NCBI GenBank assembly: GCA_003649845.1
Contig: QMTB01000089.1
Location: 1 to 6,654, forward strand
Source of the DNA: Thermoplasmata archaeon
GTDB taxonomy: Archaea; Thermoplasmatota; E2; DHVEG-1
DNA length: 6,654 nt
Direction: 5' to 3'
Position numbers and translations under genes: made by a program. The notes below the pieces were generated by a model. It made no database searches. It was not told the origin of the DNA and saw only the letters and a program-made list of their open reading frames with translations. Positions 1-6,076 of the stretch are shown here, piece after piece (the stretch's first letter is position 1; each line of letters opens with the position of its first letter).

Positions 1-441
1 ATTCTCTCCAAATATATGATAGTCATAGAATCCATTGTTGTCTCTATCCTCAAATCTTCCATCTAAGTCTTCATAGAATAAACTTAGTATACCTTTGTTA
101 CCGCCATAACCTTGTTCCCATAATGCAAATGGAATCTGTCCAACTAGAATAGAACCTTTTATATGATTGATCTCATACTCTTGTTGTAATAAAGAACGAA
201 TCCCTTCAGCTGTAGTTATAGAAGTTGTATTTAAAATTATGTTAACTGGGAATCTCTCTTCTACATCCAATATATATCTATCTAGTTTTTTAGATGTTCT
301 TGTATACAGTTTATCATTGATAATAATTAGAATGTTATCCTTTTGAAGACTAAGAGATCTAGTATAACTAACTTCAACTGTTGTAGTCAACAGTATAGCG
401 ATAATAATGGATATCAGAGTTATTCGATAGGTATTCCTCAT
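1..441 (-). CDS. Secreted gingipain/C25-peptidase-like protein, N-terminal 147 residues (3' end cut by window)
   Basis: Partial gene that runs off the left edge; the reading frame is open from an ATG at 441 down to base 1. Residues 7-22 form a hydrophobic segment (ITLISIIIAILLTTTV) after basic residues, which I read as a signal peptide or membrane anchor, so the rest should be extracytoplasmic. Residues 35-41 (DNILIII) look like a first beta strand. Residues 94-104 (IKGSILVGQIP) resemble the 'gvllvGd.P' strand-turn of gingipain/caspase-fold C25-like proteins. An acidic stretch at 123-140 (YEDLDGRFEDRDNNGFYD) resembles the 'DLDG.w.D.dgdG.yD' motif common in that group and could bind calcium. 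The catalytic His/Cys region would lie beyond the window, so peptidase activity cannot be judged. The family call rests on motif memory only. No Shine-Dalgarno site precedes the ATG, and a TATA-like element sits at leaderless distance. Confidence 0.6.
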   Translation of the reverse strand, partial: MRNTYRITLISIIIAILLTTTVEVSYTRSLSLQKDNILIIINDKLYTRTSKKLDRYILDVEERFPVNIILNTTSITTAEGIRSLLQQEYEINHIKGSILVGQIPFALWEQGYGGNKGILSLFYEDLDGRFEDRDNNGFYDYHIFGEN

Positions 442-462
442 CTACACTATAGAATCTATATA

Positions 463-474
463 TTTTAATTTAAA
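463..474 (-). promoter_or_regulatory. TATA-like element for the secreted C25-like gene
   Basis: On the minus strand the bases read TTTAAATTAAAA, centred about 27 nt upstream of the ATG at 441. That is the distance expected for an archaeal TATA box of a leaderless transcript. The whole gap is AT-rich, so this is only suggestive. Confidence 0.35.
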
Positions 475-495
475 TGTTTTTGTAAATTTTAATAT

Positions 496-642
496 CTATG
501 TATCCTCTATCTTCCCCACATTATCTTTTTTCTCATGGAACATTACTGCTGTATCTTCAATTTCTGCATATGCACTTGGTAGATATTTACGGAGTAGATA
601 TCTAATATATTCTCTTTCCTCTTCTGAATATGGTTCAAGCAT
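496..642 (-). CDS. Unrecognised small acidic protein, 48 aa
   Basis: ATG at 642, stop TAG at 496-498. I do not recognise it. The protein starts MLEPYSEEEREYIRYLLRKY and continues with a short YAEIEDTAVMF segment and a charged tail ending in KIEDT. It reads as one amphipathic helix (about residues 6-20) followed by a polar, probably flexible tail. There is no Cys, signal peptide or membrane segment. Codons fit the neighbouring genes (AGA for Arg, CTA and CTT for Leu). The frame stays open upstream of this ATG to a stop at 718-720 but has no ATG, GTG or TTG there, which supports 642 as the start. It lies upstream of the secreted gene on the same strand, 54 nt apart, and divergent from nadA. There is no clear Shine-Dalgarno site. 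It may be a genuine small protein or a chance ORF. Confidence 0.45.
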   Translation of the reverse strand: MLEPYSEEEREYIRYLLRKYLPSAYAEIEDTAVMFHEKKDNVGKIEDT

Positions 643-686
643 TTTATCTATCCCATTCCCATCTTGCAGGCATAGAATATAGTGGT

Positions 687-706
687 GGGTTATAACCCTT
701 ACCCTT
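687..706. promoter_or_regulatory. Operator-like perfect palindrome plus ACCCTT direct repeat
   Basis: GGGTTATAACCC at 687-698 is a perfect 12-bp palindrome. ACCCTT then occurs twice in tandem at 695-700 and 701-706. On the minus strand it lies just downstream of a TATA-like TTTTAAAA (706-713), upstream of the 48-aa ORF. That is a position where a dimeric repressor would block transcription. The G/C blocks stand out against the AT-rich gap. No regulator is identified. Confidence 0.35.
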
Positions 707-732
707 TTTAAAACATATCATTTTATTATAAT

Positions 733-745
733 AAAAATTTATATT
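733..745 (+). promoter_or_regulatory. BRE/TATA-type promoter for the nadA-amrS-osmC operon
   Basis: AAAAATTTATATT is close to the archaeal BRE (A-rich) plus TATA (TTTATA) arrangement. Transcription would start near 768, leaving a leader of roughly 75 nt before nadA. A second candidate, ATTTTAAAT at 782-790, would give a leader of about 30 nt. The choice between them is open. Confidence 0.4.
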
Positions 746-788
746 GCTTGTATACACATTCTCTATCCCTATTCTACCAAGATTTTAA

Positions 789-845
789 ATGAGAGAAATC
801 AATTAAAGGATTATCTCAAGAAGTTTGAAGGTTGAACTCTCTCAT
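789..845 (+). repeat. Inverted repeat in nadA leader that covers the start codon
   Basis: ATGAGAGA (789-796) is an exact reverse complement of TCTCTCAT (838-845). The second arm includes the first two bases of the nadA ATG at 844. Pairing in the mRNA would close a 41-nt loop and mask the start codon. The first arm also opens a five-codon frame, MREIN-stop (789-806). A weak Shine-Dalgarno-like AAGGTTGA (828-835) lies inside the loop. An 8-bp match over this distance could be chance. Confidence 0.25.
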
Positions 846-1749
846 GGATTATAAAGATGAACTTATAGAAGAGATTAGAGAACTTAAAGAGAAACATAAC
901 GCAGTTATCCTATCGCATGTATATCAAGAAGGTGATATTCAAGATATAGCTGATTTTGTAGGTGACTCACTAGGTCTCAGTAGAAAAGCAGTGGAGACAA
1001 ATGCAGATATAATAGTATTCTGCGGCGTACTATTTATGGCAGAAACGGCTTATATATTGAATCCAGATAAAAAAGTGTTGATACCTGATCCTAACGCTGG
1101 TTGTTTCCTAGCTGACACTGCTACACTATCAAAACTTAAAGCTAAGAAGAGAGAGTATCCAAATGCAGCAGTAGTAAGCTATGTTAATAGCTCCGCTCAG
1201 ATAAAAGCATATTCAGATGTATGTTGTACTTCTGCAAATGCTATTCAAGTAGTTGAATCAATACCTAGTAAAGAAATACTATTTATACCAGATAGAAACC
1301 TAGCTGACTATGTAGCTGAACATACAGATAAAAAGATTATACCATGGGATGGATATTGTTTGGTTCATGAAAATATTTCTATTGAAACTATTCAAAGATT
1401 AAAAGATCTGCATCCTAATGCTGAAATAGTAGTTCATCCAGAGTGTAAAGCAGATGTTAGACATATAGCAAACTATATCGGTAGTACTTCTGCTATGGCT
1501 AGATATATCTCTGAATCTCCCGCAAAAGAATTTATAGTAGGTACTGAGGATAACTTTGTATATAGAGTTAGAAGGGATAATCCTGATAAGATATTTTATC
1601 CAGTTGGAACTAAATGTATAGGTATGCGTAGAATAACTTTGGAGAAACTTAGAGATTCACTATTAGAAATGAAATATGAGATTACTATCCCTGAGAATAT
1701 ACGTAGAAAGGCTAAAAAAGCATTAGATAAAATGTTAGAGGTAGTATGA
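844..1749 (+). CDS. nadA: Quinolinate synthase NadA
   Basis: Condenses iminoaspartate with dihydroxyacetone phosphate to quinolinate in de novo NAD synthesis; cytosolic and dependent on a [4Fe-4S] cluster. Counting from the ATG at 844 the product is 301 aa, the usual archaeal length. The three expected cluster ligands are present: Cys87 in AGCFLAD, Cys172 in WDGYCLVH and Cys258 in KCIGMRRITLEKL. Their spacing of 85 and 86 residues is close to that of Thermotoga and Pyrococcus NadA. Other family signatures are SHVYQ near the N-terminus, GDSLGLSRKA, the MAETA block, YVNSSAQIKA, TSANA and HPEC. A TTG at 832 is in frame, but I chose the ATG because a weak Shine-Dalgarno-like AAGGTTGA (828-835) sits at a usable distance and the extra MNSL is not a family feature. 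Adjacent Cys127 and Cys128 just before TSANA are unusual extras. The stop overlaps the amrS start (ATGA). The nadB/aspartate dehydrogenase and nadC partners are not in the window. Confidence 0.96.
   Translation: MDYKDELIEEIRELKEKHNAVILSHVYQEGDIQDIADFVGDSLGLSRKAVETNADIIVFCGVLFMAETAYILNPDKKVLIPDPNAGCFLADTATLSKLKAKKREYPNAAVVSYVNSSAQIKAYSDVCCTSANAIQVVESIPSKEILFIPDRNLADYVAEHTDKKIIPWDGYCLVHENISIETIQRLKDLHPNAEIVVHPECKADVRHIANYIGSTSAMARYISESPAKEFIVGTEDNFVYRVRRDNPDKIFYPVGTKCIGMRRITLEKLRDSLLEMKYEITIPENIRRKAKKALDKMLEVV
1737..1742 (+). promoter_or_regulatory. Ribosome binding site for amrS
   Basis: AGAGGT inside the last nadA codons lies 3 nt before the amrS ATG at 1746. The spacing is short, but together with the ATGA stop/start overlap it points to translational coupling of amrS to nadA. 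Confidence 0.45.
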
Positions 1750-2771
1750 AAGAAGCATTATTCTATGAGGAAGAGAAGGATAATAAGGTTAGATGCAAAC
1801 TATGTTCACATAATTGTATTATAAAACCTAGTAGCGTAGGGTTATGTAATGTAAGAGAGAATATAGATGGTAAACTCTATACACTAGTATATGGTAAACC
1901 TGTTGCTCAACATATAGATCCTATTGAGAAGAAACCTTTATTTCATTTTCAACCAGGTTCTTATTCTTATTCTATTGCTACAATGGGTTGTAATTTAAAA
2001 TGTAAACACTGTCAAAACTGGGATATATCACAAGCTAGTAGAGAACAGATAGCTTCTATTGGATATGAAGTTGAACCAGAGGAGATAGTTGAAAAAGCTT
2101 ACGAGACAGGTTGTAAATCCATAGCTTATACCTATACAGAACCAACTATATTCTTTGAATATGCTTATGATACAGCTAAAATTGCACATAGATATGGTTT
2201 AAAAAATGTTTTTGTAACCAATGGATATATATCTAGAGAAGCTTTAGAGATGATAGCTCCATTTCTAGATGCTGCTAATATAGATCTAAAAAGTATGAGC
2301 GATTCTTTTTATAGAAAGATATGTAATGCAAAACTTCAACCTGTATTAGAATCAATAAAAAACTATTATGAACTAGGTATATGGATAGAGGTTACAACTC
2401 TTATAATACCTGGTTATAATGATGATCCAAAGGAGTTAGAGGAGATAGCTAGTTTTATTAAAAATATAGATCCAGATACACCATGGCATGTAACAGCTTT
2501 CTATCCAACATATAAATTATTAGATGTTCCATCTACATCTATCTCTACTCTGAGAAAAGCTGTTTCTATTGGAAAGAAAATAGGTCTTAGATATATATAT
2601 CAAGGTAATATAGGAGAGGGAGAGGATACATTTTGTCCTAACTGTGAAGAAAAACTTATCATAAGAAAAGGTTTTCATGTTATAGAAAATAATATCATTA
2701 ACTCTAGATGTCCGGTATGTAAAACACTTATACCTGGTGTTGATATAGATGGTGTGATGGAGGAGAAATAG
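1746..2771 (+). CDS. amrS: AmmeMemoRadiSam-system radical SAM enzyme AmrS
   Basis: Radical SAM protein of the group once annotated as pyruvate formate-lyase activating enzyme-like (COG1180). It belongs to the three-part AmmeMemoRadiSam set with AMMECR1-like AmrA and Memo-like AmrB; the reaction is, to my knowledge, not established. The 341-aa protein has an N-terminal Cys cluster (Cys17, Cys20, Cys24, Cys34 in CKLCSHNC...GLCNVREN). It then has the family block IDPIEKKPLFHFQPGS (57-72). The radical SAM motif CNLKCKHC (CX3CX2C; Cys82, Cys86, Cys89) is followed by QNWDISQ. Near the C-terminus two CxxC pairs (Cys297/300 and Cys322/325) form a probable zinc ribbon. It sits between nadA, which it overlaps by 4 nt, and the OsmC gene, 2 nt downstream, so one transcript is likely. 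The amrA and amrB partners are not in this window. It is not a true PFL activase: no pyruvate formate-lyase gene is nearby and the N- and C-terminal Cys clusters are AmrS-type. Confidence 0.9.
   Translation: MKEALFYEEEKDNKVRCKLCSHNCIIKPSSVGLCNVRENIDGKLYTLVYGKPVAQHIDPIEKKPLFHFQPGSYSYSIATMGCNLKCKHCQNWDISQASREQIASIGYEVEPEEIVEKAYETGCKSIAYTYTEPTIFFEYAYDTAKIAHRYGLKNVFVTNGYISREALEMIAPFLDAANIDLKSMSDSFYRKICNAKLQPVLESIKNYYELGIWIEVTTLIIPGYNDDPKELEEIASFIKNIDPDTPWHVTAFYPTYKLLDVPSTSISTLRKAVSIGKKIGLRYIYQGNIGEGEDTFCPNCEEKLIIRKGFHVIENNIINSRCPVCKTLIPGVDIDGVMEEK
2759..2765 (+). promoter_or_regulatory. Strong Shine-Dalgarno site for the OsmC gene
   Basis: GGAGGAG within the last codons of amrS, 8 nt before the ATG at 2774. 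It is the best ribosome binding site in the window and fixes the start of the third operon gene. Confidence 0.7.
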
Positions 2772-2773
2772 TT

Positions 2774-3193
2774 ATGAAAGTTACTGTTAGGCAGGTTGAT
2801 GGAATAACCTTTATAGGTAGAGGAGAAACTAATCACTGGGTTGCTATTGATGGTCCAAAAGAGTTTTTTGGCTCAGAAGCTGCTAGTAGACCAATGGAGT
2901 TGTTTTTGATATCCCTAGGTAGTTGTACTGCGAGTGATGTAGCATCTATACTTAATAAGAAGAAGATTAGAGTAGAGAAATTTATAGTAGAAGTTGAAGG
3001 AGATAGAGTTGATGAACATCCAAAGGTTTTCACTAGGATTCATATTAAATTCATATTTTATGGTAATAACATAGATGAAAATGCTGTTAAAAGATCAATA
3101 GAGTTATCTTGGAATAAATATTGTCCTATAACAGCTATGCTTAAAAAGATTCTACCTATGAGTTACTCCTATGAGATTTTATCCTCTGACTAA
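2774..3193 (+). CDS. OsmC/Ohr-family thiol peroxidase
   Basis: A 139-aa protein of the OsmC/Ohr superfamily, whose characterised members reduce organic hydroperoxides and some peroxides with a pair of cysteines; expected cytosolic and dimeric. The two signature cysteines are present: Cys51 in SLGSCTASDV, at the start of the long central helix, and Cys117 in KYCPITAML. Their spacing of 66 residues equals that in E. coli OsmC. The N-terminal strands (MKVTVRQVDGITFIGR), the ASRPMELFLISLGSC block and the SYEIL end complete the fold at full family length. The gene follows amrS by 2 nt and has a strong Shine-Dalgarno site inside amrS, so it is the third gene of the nadA operon. Its stop overlaps the stop of the convergent transglutaminase-like gene by 4 nt. 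The exact substrate, and whether it is OsmC-like or YhfA-like, cannot be told from sequence alone. Confidence 0.9.
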   Translation: MKVTVRQVDGITFIGRGETNHWVAIDGPKEFFGSEAASRPMELFLISLGSCTASDVASILNKKKIRVEKFIVEVEGDRVDEHPKVFTRIHIKFIFYGNNIDENAVKRSIELSWNKYCPITAMLKKILPMSYSYEILSSD

Positions 3194-4449
3194 TCTATTG
3201 ATAGATATTCATCATATGCTTTATCCATAAAATAGATATACTGATAGAAGTCATCGTTTTCTGCTAATGTATGAACAGCTTGTTTTTGATAATCAACTGC
3301 TTTATTGAGATGTATAGTATCTTCAGTATTAAGGTTTCTACTTAGGAAGTATTCATATATATGGAATACTGTTTTAGTTCTAAGAAAAGCATATTCTGCC
3401 GTAGAAGTGTCTATAGAAACCTTTGATTCTTGAAACATCTGTGATTTACTACCTGTTCTACAATCAACATAATAGGGTTGAACTTTATCTGTATCAATCC
3501 ATATCCATCTTTCTTCGCCGGTCATGAAAGGGAAGATATAATCTCTCTTTGTATCATCTTCATCTTCTATACTACATATACGGTTTATCACCTGTCTCTT
3601 TGTAGCATAAGGTGTTTCTCCTTTTGTTGAATCTAATAAAACCCATCCATAGTTAGGTATATAGTATTCAACCATATAATGCATCTGAGTCCAGAATCCT
3701 TGATCGTTATTTGCTAGTAACACTCTAGCTGGTATATTCTGTGATCTAAATAATGCGCAAGCTAGATGCGATCTACCGACGTTTTCACCGTTTATAAAAA
3801 GTGTTGTAACAGCATCTTGACTTAAAAATAAACCTAGTTTTAATTCTAATAAAAATAATAGAAATCTATGGTATTTTATGAAATGAGAAACGTTTTCTGC
3901 ATAACCGAAGATATAATTATTTCCTCTTCTAAGCTGCCTAGCTTTCAATAATATAAGAGGGGATCTAGATTGTACAACCTTTGATGGTTGAAGCCATTCT
4001 AATGTATCATCTGGTAGATCTTTTTTCTTAGGGAAAGGAGCATCCTTTGGTATATCTTTGAATTCAAAATTCTCTACAAGTACCCATATAGTGAAATGTA
4101 ATAATCTATGTTCACCGCTATGCATACCTGCTATAGTAAAGTTTACAGCTCTATTAGGCTCAGAGAAATCTTTTTCAATTTTATAGTCTAATATATCTGC
4201 ATTTGTATCGTTGAATAATTCCATAACAATAGGAACTTGATATCCATAGTCAGGTGGAAATACATATCTAACATGGAAACTATTTGTATCATCCTCTGCT
4301 TCTAATTCTAGATAATGTTCAACTCTCAATAGATATATATCTTTCTTAGAAGGAGGATTATCTGTAGATATAACATTAACTGGAATTAACAGTGATAGAA
4401 TTATTAGAAGTATTATACTTGTTTTAACTAGTCTTTTAAACCATTGCAT
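3190..4449 (-). CDS. Secreted transglutaminase-like protein with a substituted catalytic Cys
   Basis: A 419-aa protein. Residues 9-29 form a hydrophobic signal or anchor (KTSIILLIILSLLIPVNVIS) after basic residues, so the bulk should face the outside. Residues about 38-140 look like a beta-rich domain. About 205-280 match the transglutaminase-like (papain-fold) core: GENVGRSHLACALFRSQNIPAR (220-242) aligns without gaps with the usual 'G.C......ALLRalGIPAR', and MVEYYIPNYGWVLLDSTKG follows. His257 and Asp273 of the expected Cys-His-Asp triad are conserved. The Cys position, 16 residues before the Ile of IPAR, is Asn223 (codon AAC, 3783-3781). Cys231, eight residues later, is not at the catalytic position. 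It may therefore be a non-enzymatic fold. The C-terminal ~60 residues look helical. It lies 42 nt after tes on the same strand. The start is an ATG with no Shine-Dalgarno site and an AT-rich promoter-like stretch upstream. Its role is unknown. Confidence 0.8.
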   Translation of the reverse strand: MQWFKRLVKTSIILLIILSLLIPVNVISTDNPPSKKDIYLLRVEHYLELEAEDDTNSFHVRYVFPPDYGYQVPIVMELFNDTNADILDYKIEKDFSEPNRAVNFTIAGMHSGEHRLLHFTIWVLVENFEFKDIPKDAPFPKKKDLPDDTLEWLQPSKVVQSRSPLILLKARQLRRGNNYIFGYAENVSHFIKYHRFLLFLLELKLGLFLSQDAVTTLFINGENVGRSHLACALFRSQNIPARVLLANNDQGFWTQMHYMVEYYIPNYGWVLLDSTKGETPYATKRQVINRICSIEDEDDTKRDYIFPFMTGEERWIWIDTDKVQPYYVDCRTGSKSQMFQESKVSIDTSTAEYAFLRTKTVFHIYEYFLSRNLNTEDTIHLNKAVDYQKQAVHTLAENDDFYQYIYFMDKAYDEYLSID

Positions 4450-4460
4450 CTTAGTATATT

Positions 4461-4484
4461 ATTTATAATATTACTATATTAATA
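4461..4484 (-). promoter_or_regulatory. Possible promoter of the transglutaminase-like gene
   Basis: The 42-nt gap after tes contains TATTATAAAT (4470-4461) and TTAATATAGT further upstream. The upstream element is at about the distance expected for a leaderless start at 4449. No T-run terminator for tes is visible in the gap, so read-through from tes is also possible. Confidence 0.3.
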
Positions 4485-4491
4485 CTTTGCT

Positions 4492-6048
4492 TTATGTAAG
4501 CGGTACATCTGTTCTTAGATCATCTTTAATACTTCTACCTGTTTGTTTCTCCCATTCGCCTATAGGTATAGAATGTTTCTCTCTGATTTTATCTCCTATA
4601 CCTAGGCCATTATAAGCACAGAATGGAACTATACCCTCTGGTGTAGAATAATGTATAACACATCTCTGCAGTCTATCAAGGTTTAAATTAAAAGGATCTT
4701 GGAACCACATACTTCCTACGAATAAACTCTTATAGTGGAATCCTCTAAGTGAATCATAGCTACCGCCTATCGCTGCTTCTTTTAGAAGTTTCTTTAGATT
4801 GAAACCTTTCGGCGCTTTATCATAATCAACGAATTTATCTATATTCTTCAAAAATGCAGATGCTATACGGATCTTCTTAAAAGGACCTCTAAGTTCACTT
4901 TCTTTTTCAATAAACTCTAATAATCCTTCTACATCAATGAATCTAGTAACAGGTATAGGATTTCCATTATCCATAAATATATAGGTTGCTCCACCACAAC
5001 CTGGATGTGCAGTAAACTCTACTTGTGGTTCTCCTTTTAACATCTCTATCAATCGAGATATAGGAAATACAAATGGTACTGGGTAGAAGTCATCTCTAGA
5101 TATAGCTCCATTGAATTCTTCTTCAATAGACTTCATCATTCTAACATAATCTACTCTCTTCTTCTCTCTATTCTCATCTCTAATCTTCTCCATTCTACCG
5201 CAGAAGGATACAGGTTGAAAGTTTACGCCTCTAACTATATCCATGTTTTCAAGTGCAAATCGAACTATTTTACCTGCTTCATCTATATTTTTATCACCTA
5301 TCAAAACAGGTACAAGTACTAGTTTTAGATTTACTTTTCTTAGATTCTCAATTGCTTGTTTGTTCTTCTCAATCCAAGGGTTAGTTTCAGGTGTAAGTCC
5401 ATCGAAGCTCATATAGATTGTGTTAACCTTCTCTTCCTTAAGTCTCCTGCAATATTCAGCGCTATCAGCAAGTTTCAAACCATTAGTATTAACTTGTACA
5501 TGAGAGAATCCCACTTCTTTTGCCATTCTTATAATTTCAAATAGATCTTCTCTAATAGTTGGCTCTCCTCCAGTTATCTGCACTGCTTTTGATCCAATGG
5601 GTTTCTCATTTCTAGCTTGAAGCATCATCTCTTTAATCTGTTCAAGAGTAGGTTCATATACTCTGCCGGATGCACCAGCGTTCATAAAGCAATAACTACA
5701 TCTTAGATTACAGCGGTTAGTTACAAGGAGGTTAGTTAGAACTGATTGAGATTTATGTACATCGTATAAAGCAGGTACATCTAATACAGCTGTTTTAACA
5801 TCAGGTATATCGGGTCCATCGACTTTATATTTCATCCATTTCTTATATAAATTTACATCTCCAAAATATATTTCTTTGAAAGAACCGTGTTTCTCACAAT
5901 TCTTAATAAGCCAAACTTTACCATCTTCCTCTACTATCTGAGCAGGGATTTTATTGATTTTGCCTTCTTGATAGCATCCAGGGCAGATTGAATAGGTCTC
6001 CTCTAATACCTTTACATCCTTTACTTGTTCCTGCATGAAAACACACAT
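4492..6048 (-). CDS. tes: Tetraether lipid synthase Tes (radical SAM)
   Basis: Radical SAM enzyme of the MJ0619 group, known to join the phytanyl tails of two archaeol-type lipids through sp3-sp3 carbon bonds, giving the tetraether (GDGT) monolayer lipids. The 518-aa protein has an N-terminal metal knuckle (CPGC at 22-25, NCEKHG at 50-55). The radical SAM motif CNLRCSYC (Cys113, Cys117, Cys120) is followed by a SAM-binding TGGEP at 159-163. Family Cys sites follow: FCGRM, HPGCGGATY, and, near the C-terminus, QRCVIHYS and VPFCAYNGLGIGD. These fit the several auxiliary clusters and mononuclear iron reported for Tes. The length is typical. The start is uncertain: ATG at 6048 gives MCVFMQEQ, but ATG at 6036 (Met5, 514 aa) fits a TATA-like TAAATATTTA upstream as a leaderless start. 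The gene follows a DtxR-type regulator by 28 nt on the same strand and is probably co-transcribed or co-regulated with it. Confidence 0.92.
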   Translation of the reverse strand: MCVFMQEQVKDVKVLEETYSICPGCYQEGKINKIPAQIVEEDGKVWLIKNCEKHGSFKEIYFGDVNLYKKWMKYKVDGPDIPDVKTAVLDVPALYDVHKSQSVLTNLLVTNRCNLRCSYCFMNAGASGRVYEPTLEQIKEMMLQARNEKPIGSKAVQITGGEPTIREDLFEIIRMAKEVGFSHVQVNTNGLKLADSAEYCRRLKEEKVNTIYMSFDGLTPETNPWIEKNKQAIENLRKVNLKLVLVPVLIGDKNIDEAGKIVRFALENMDIVRGVNFQPVSFCGRMEKIRDENREKKRVDYVRMMKSIEEEFNGAISRDDFYPVPFVFPISRLIEMLKGEPQVEFTAHPGCGGATYIFMDNGNPIPVTRFIDVEGLLEFIEKESELRGPFKKIRIASAFLKNIDKFVDYDKAPKGFNLKKLLKEAAIGGSYDSLRGFHYKSLFVGSMWFQDPFNLNLDRLQRCVIHYSTPEGIVPFCAYNGLGIGDKIREKHSIPIGEWEKQTGRSIKDDLRTDVPLT

Positions 6049-6060
6049 AATTTACCACTA

Positions 6061-6073
6061 CATAAATATTTAC
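6061..6073 (-). promoter_or_regulatory. Possible internal TATA box for tes
   Basis: In the 28-nt gap after the regulator gene the minus strand reads GTAAATATTTATG. It is centred about 31 nt upstream of the second in-frame ATG of tes (6036), so it could drive a nearly leaderless tes transcript starting near 6040. Confidence 0.3.
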
Positions 6074-6076
6074 CAT

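Noticed and set aside
832..843. TTG at 832 as the start of nadA
   Set aside because: It would add only MNSL and leave the Shine-Dalgarno-like AAGGTTGA overlapping the start itself; the ATG at 844 is better placed.
442..843. tRNA, small structured RNA, CRISPR repeat or mobile-element end in the larger gaps
   Set aside because: The gaps are AT-rich with no cloverleaf, no regularly spaced repeat and no terminal inverted repeat with target duplication. Only promoter-like elements and the palindromes listed are visible.
1746..2771. Pyruvate formate-lyase activating enzyme as the identity of the radical SAM gene
   Set aside because: The N-terminal CxxCxxxC cluster, the IDPIEKKPL block and the C-terminal zinc ribbon are AmrS features, and no pyruvate formate-lyase is nearby.
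2833..3033. 66-codon minus-strand reading frame inside the OsmC gene
   Set aside because: It lies wholly antisense to a well-supported gene whose motifs are intact, and its Ser/Thr-rich product matches no known domain.
5356..5544. 62-codon plus-strand reading frame inside tes
   Set aside because: It is antisense to the radical SAM core of tes, has no promoter or ribosome site, and its composition looks like a reverse reading of the real gene.
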